Positions 62,659 to 64,000 of a stretch of 64,000 nt of DNA are shown in pieces; positions within the stretch are counted from its first letter, which is position 1, and each line of letters starts with the position of its first letter. The position numbers and the translations under genes are program-made. The DNA is taken from assembly GCA_023381645.1 (NCBI GenBank), contig JAMCRJ010000054.1:1-64000 (forward strand). Direction: 5' to 3'. This DNA comes from Gammaproteobacteria bacterium (GTDB lineage: Bacteria; Pseudomonadota; Gammaproteobacteria; Acidithiobacillales; Acidithiobacillaceae). Below the pieces are notes generated by a model that was not told the DNA's origin, ran no database searches, and saw only the letters and a list, made by a program, of their open reading frames with translations.

Positions 62659-63755
62659 GCCCCAAGCCCCCGCAAGGCGTCCTCCAGGTGGCCCAGGATC
62701 TCCCCCTGTTCGTCTGGATGCATGTCCGAATAGAGGGGCAGGCAGACCATACGGGCGGCGAGGTCCGTGCTTACCGGCAAGGGACCTGCCGCATAGGCGG
62801 CATGGCTGGCAACGGTGTGCAGGGCGGGCCGATAATAGCGGCGCAGCAGTACTCCGCGCGTCGCCGCCCGCTCCACCAGCGCCGTTGCCGCACCGGAGCC
62901 GGGGGCCAGCACCGGGTAACACTGCCAAGGCGGATTGCCGGGATCGGCGGCTTGGCCCCATGCGTCATATCGGGCAAAAAAGCACCGGTATTCCGCGGCG
63001 CAGCGCCGGCGCAGCGCAATATGCGCATCGACCTGCGCATCCTGCGCCAGACCGATGGCCGCCTCGAATTCGCTCATCTTGCCGTTGATGCCCCGGCCCA
63101 GTAGTTCGCCCTCATGCAGCCCGAAGTTGAGGGCCGCGCGGAGCCGTGGCAGCCAGTGGGCATCGGCGGTGATCGCCCCGCCTTCTCCCACGGCGAAGAC
63201 CTTGGTGGCGTGCAGGGAAAATACCTCCATGCTGCCTTGGCGGCCCGGCGCCTCGCCCGATGGCAGCGTACCACCGAGGGCGGCGGCAGCATCGACAATC
63301 AGCGGAAACTGCCGCTCCGCACAAAACGCCTCCAAAGGCCGCAGATCGCGGCACAGGCCAAACGGCCTGACGGCCAGCACCGCCGCCACCGGTTCTCCCA
63401 TACGCATGGCAGCGATCACCGTGGCAGGAGAAAGCTCCCAAGTGTCCGGTTCCACATCGCAAAACCGTGGGGTAAGGCCCGCCTGCAGCACCGCGCTGAG
63501 GGTGGCGGGAAAGGTAAAGGCCGGCAGCAACACGATCCCCGGGCGGTCCAATGCCAGCAGTGCCGCCGCCAGACCGGCGGTGGCACTGGCGCACGCTACT
63601 ACCGGGCGGTTGGCGCGTTGTGTTAGACGTTCCTCTAGCGTCAGGCTCAACGGTCCAAAGTTGGAAAACCAGCGCGCAGCATAAGACCGCTCCAGCAACG
63701 GCGTCCAGGCGGCGGGGGGTGGAAGGAGGGGGCGGGCGAAAGGAAACTTCACCAC
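62655..63755 (-). CDS. DegT/DnrJ/EryC1/StrS-family sugar aminotransferase
   Basis: The 366-aa PLP enzyme has [27 protein letters not shown], cofactor Asp155 in [12 protein letters not shown] and PLP Lys185 in [16 protein letters not shown], then [15 protein letters not shown]. It would form an amino sugar from a nucleotide ketosugar. The GTG start (63755) overlaps the stop of the acetyltransferase upstream, which would acetylate the new amino group. Confidence 0.9.
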   Translation of the reverse strand: MVKFPFARPLLPPPAAWTPLLERSYAARWFSNFGPLSLTLEERLTQRANRPVVACASATAGLAAALLALDRPGIVLLPAFTFPATLSAVLQAGLTPRFCDVEPDTWELSPATVIAAMRMGEPVAAVLAVRPFGLCRDLRPLEAFCAERQFPLIVDAAAALGGTLPSGEAPGRQGSMEVFSLHATKVFAVGEGGAITADAHWLPRLRAALNFGLHEGELLGRGINGKMSEFEAAIGLAQDAQVDAHIALRRRCAAEYRCFFARYDAWGQAADPGNPPWQCYPVLAPGSGAATALVERAATRGVLLRRYYRPALHTVASHAAYAAGPLPVSTDLAARMVCLPLYSDMHPDEQGEILGHLEDALRGLGA

Positions 63756-64000
63756 TGGGGGGTTTCCCGGAATTCCCGCTCCGGGCGTCCATAGCGGGCG
63801 AAGAGATCGGCCTCGGCGGCGAGAATGGCTTCGGCCGGGCGGGCCTTGATGCGGCGCGCCGGCCAGCCGCCATAAAGCCCCCAGGGGGCGAGATCGCGGT
63901 TCACCACGCTCCCCGCTACCACCGCCGCCCCCTCGCCGATGCGCACTCCTGGGAGGATGACCACATTGGCACCAATGGCCACATGAGGCCCCACCCAGAC
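63749..64000 (-). CDS. Hexapeptide-repeat acetyltransferase, 5' part outside the window
   Basis: The visible part reads [55 protein letters not shown], a left-handed beta-helix with the end typical of WbbJ/NeuD-like O- or N-acetyltransferases ('G-x-P-A-R-x-I'). It is the C-terminal 83 residues only. Overlap with the aminotransferase gene suggests they act together on one amino sugar. Confidence 0.88.
   Translation of the reverse strand, partial: VWVGPHVAIGANVVILPGVRIGEGAAVVAGSVVNRDLAPWGLYGGWPARRIKARPAEAILAAEADLFARYGRPEREFRETPQW

Overview
The window reads as a chromosomal segment of an acidophilic sulfur-oxidising gammaproteobacterium-like organism, most likely an Acidithiobacillus of the A. 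ferrooxidans group. The main reasons are a tetrathionate hydrolase gene (tetH) with the catalytic Asp at residue 325, two doxDA thiosulfate:quinone oxidoreductase genes with rhodaneses, an ISL3-family element next to a CRISPR array, and housekeeping blocks of proteobacterial type. The species cannot be fixed from the sequence alone.

Layout. (1) 1-3010 is accessory DNA: the end of an ISL3-type insertion sequence, a 9-repeat CRISPR array without cas genes in view, small coiled-coil genes, a ParE-type toxin-antitoxin pair, and an orphan CRISPR repeat 2.2 kb beyond the array. (2) 3114-9396 is a tetrathionate unit: a histidine kinase and NtrC-type regulator, a sigma-54 type promoter, tetH, and an outer-membrane protein. 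(3) 9469-14905 (minus) holds ettA, rpmH, rnpA, yidD, yidC and mnmE. (4) 15003-19463 (minus) is a tripartite MFS efflux operon with a truncated LysR gene at its end. (5) 19918-31351 is a sulfur-metabolism region built as two converging copies of the block Tat protein / solute-binding protein / DoxDA. The plus copy is preceded by a TDT-family transporter and followed by two rhodaneses. The minus copy is followed by a TlpA-like thioredoxin and preceded by a YeeE/YedE transporter, a predicted beta-barrel protein and a DUF302-like protein.

(6) 31546-45859 is core genome: marC-like, an fmdB-like zinc ribbon, aspS, nadA, plsC-like, yebC, ruvCAB, ybgC, tolQRAB, then queC, queE, cpoB and pal on the opposite strand. 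(7) 45860-64000 is a surface-polysaccharide region (galE, EPS-type MarR regulator, flippase, glycosyltransferases, methyltransferases, acyltransferases, aminotransferase, sulfotransferase fusion). It is interrupted by toxin-antitoxin modules (HEPN/MNT, GNAT/DUF1778) and by many gene fragments.

How the sulfur genes fit together: DoxDA oxidises thiosulfate to tetrathionate and feeds electrons to quinone, and TetH hydrolyses tetrathionate in the periplasm. The solute-binding proteins have no ABC permease nearby. The Tat-exported proteins look DsrE-like and carry one conserved Cys. I infer that these two are periplasmic sulfur-handling partners of DoxDA rather than import components. No RNA genes were recognised.
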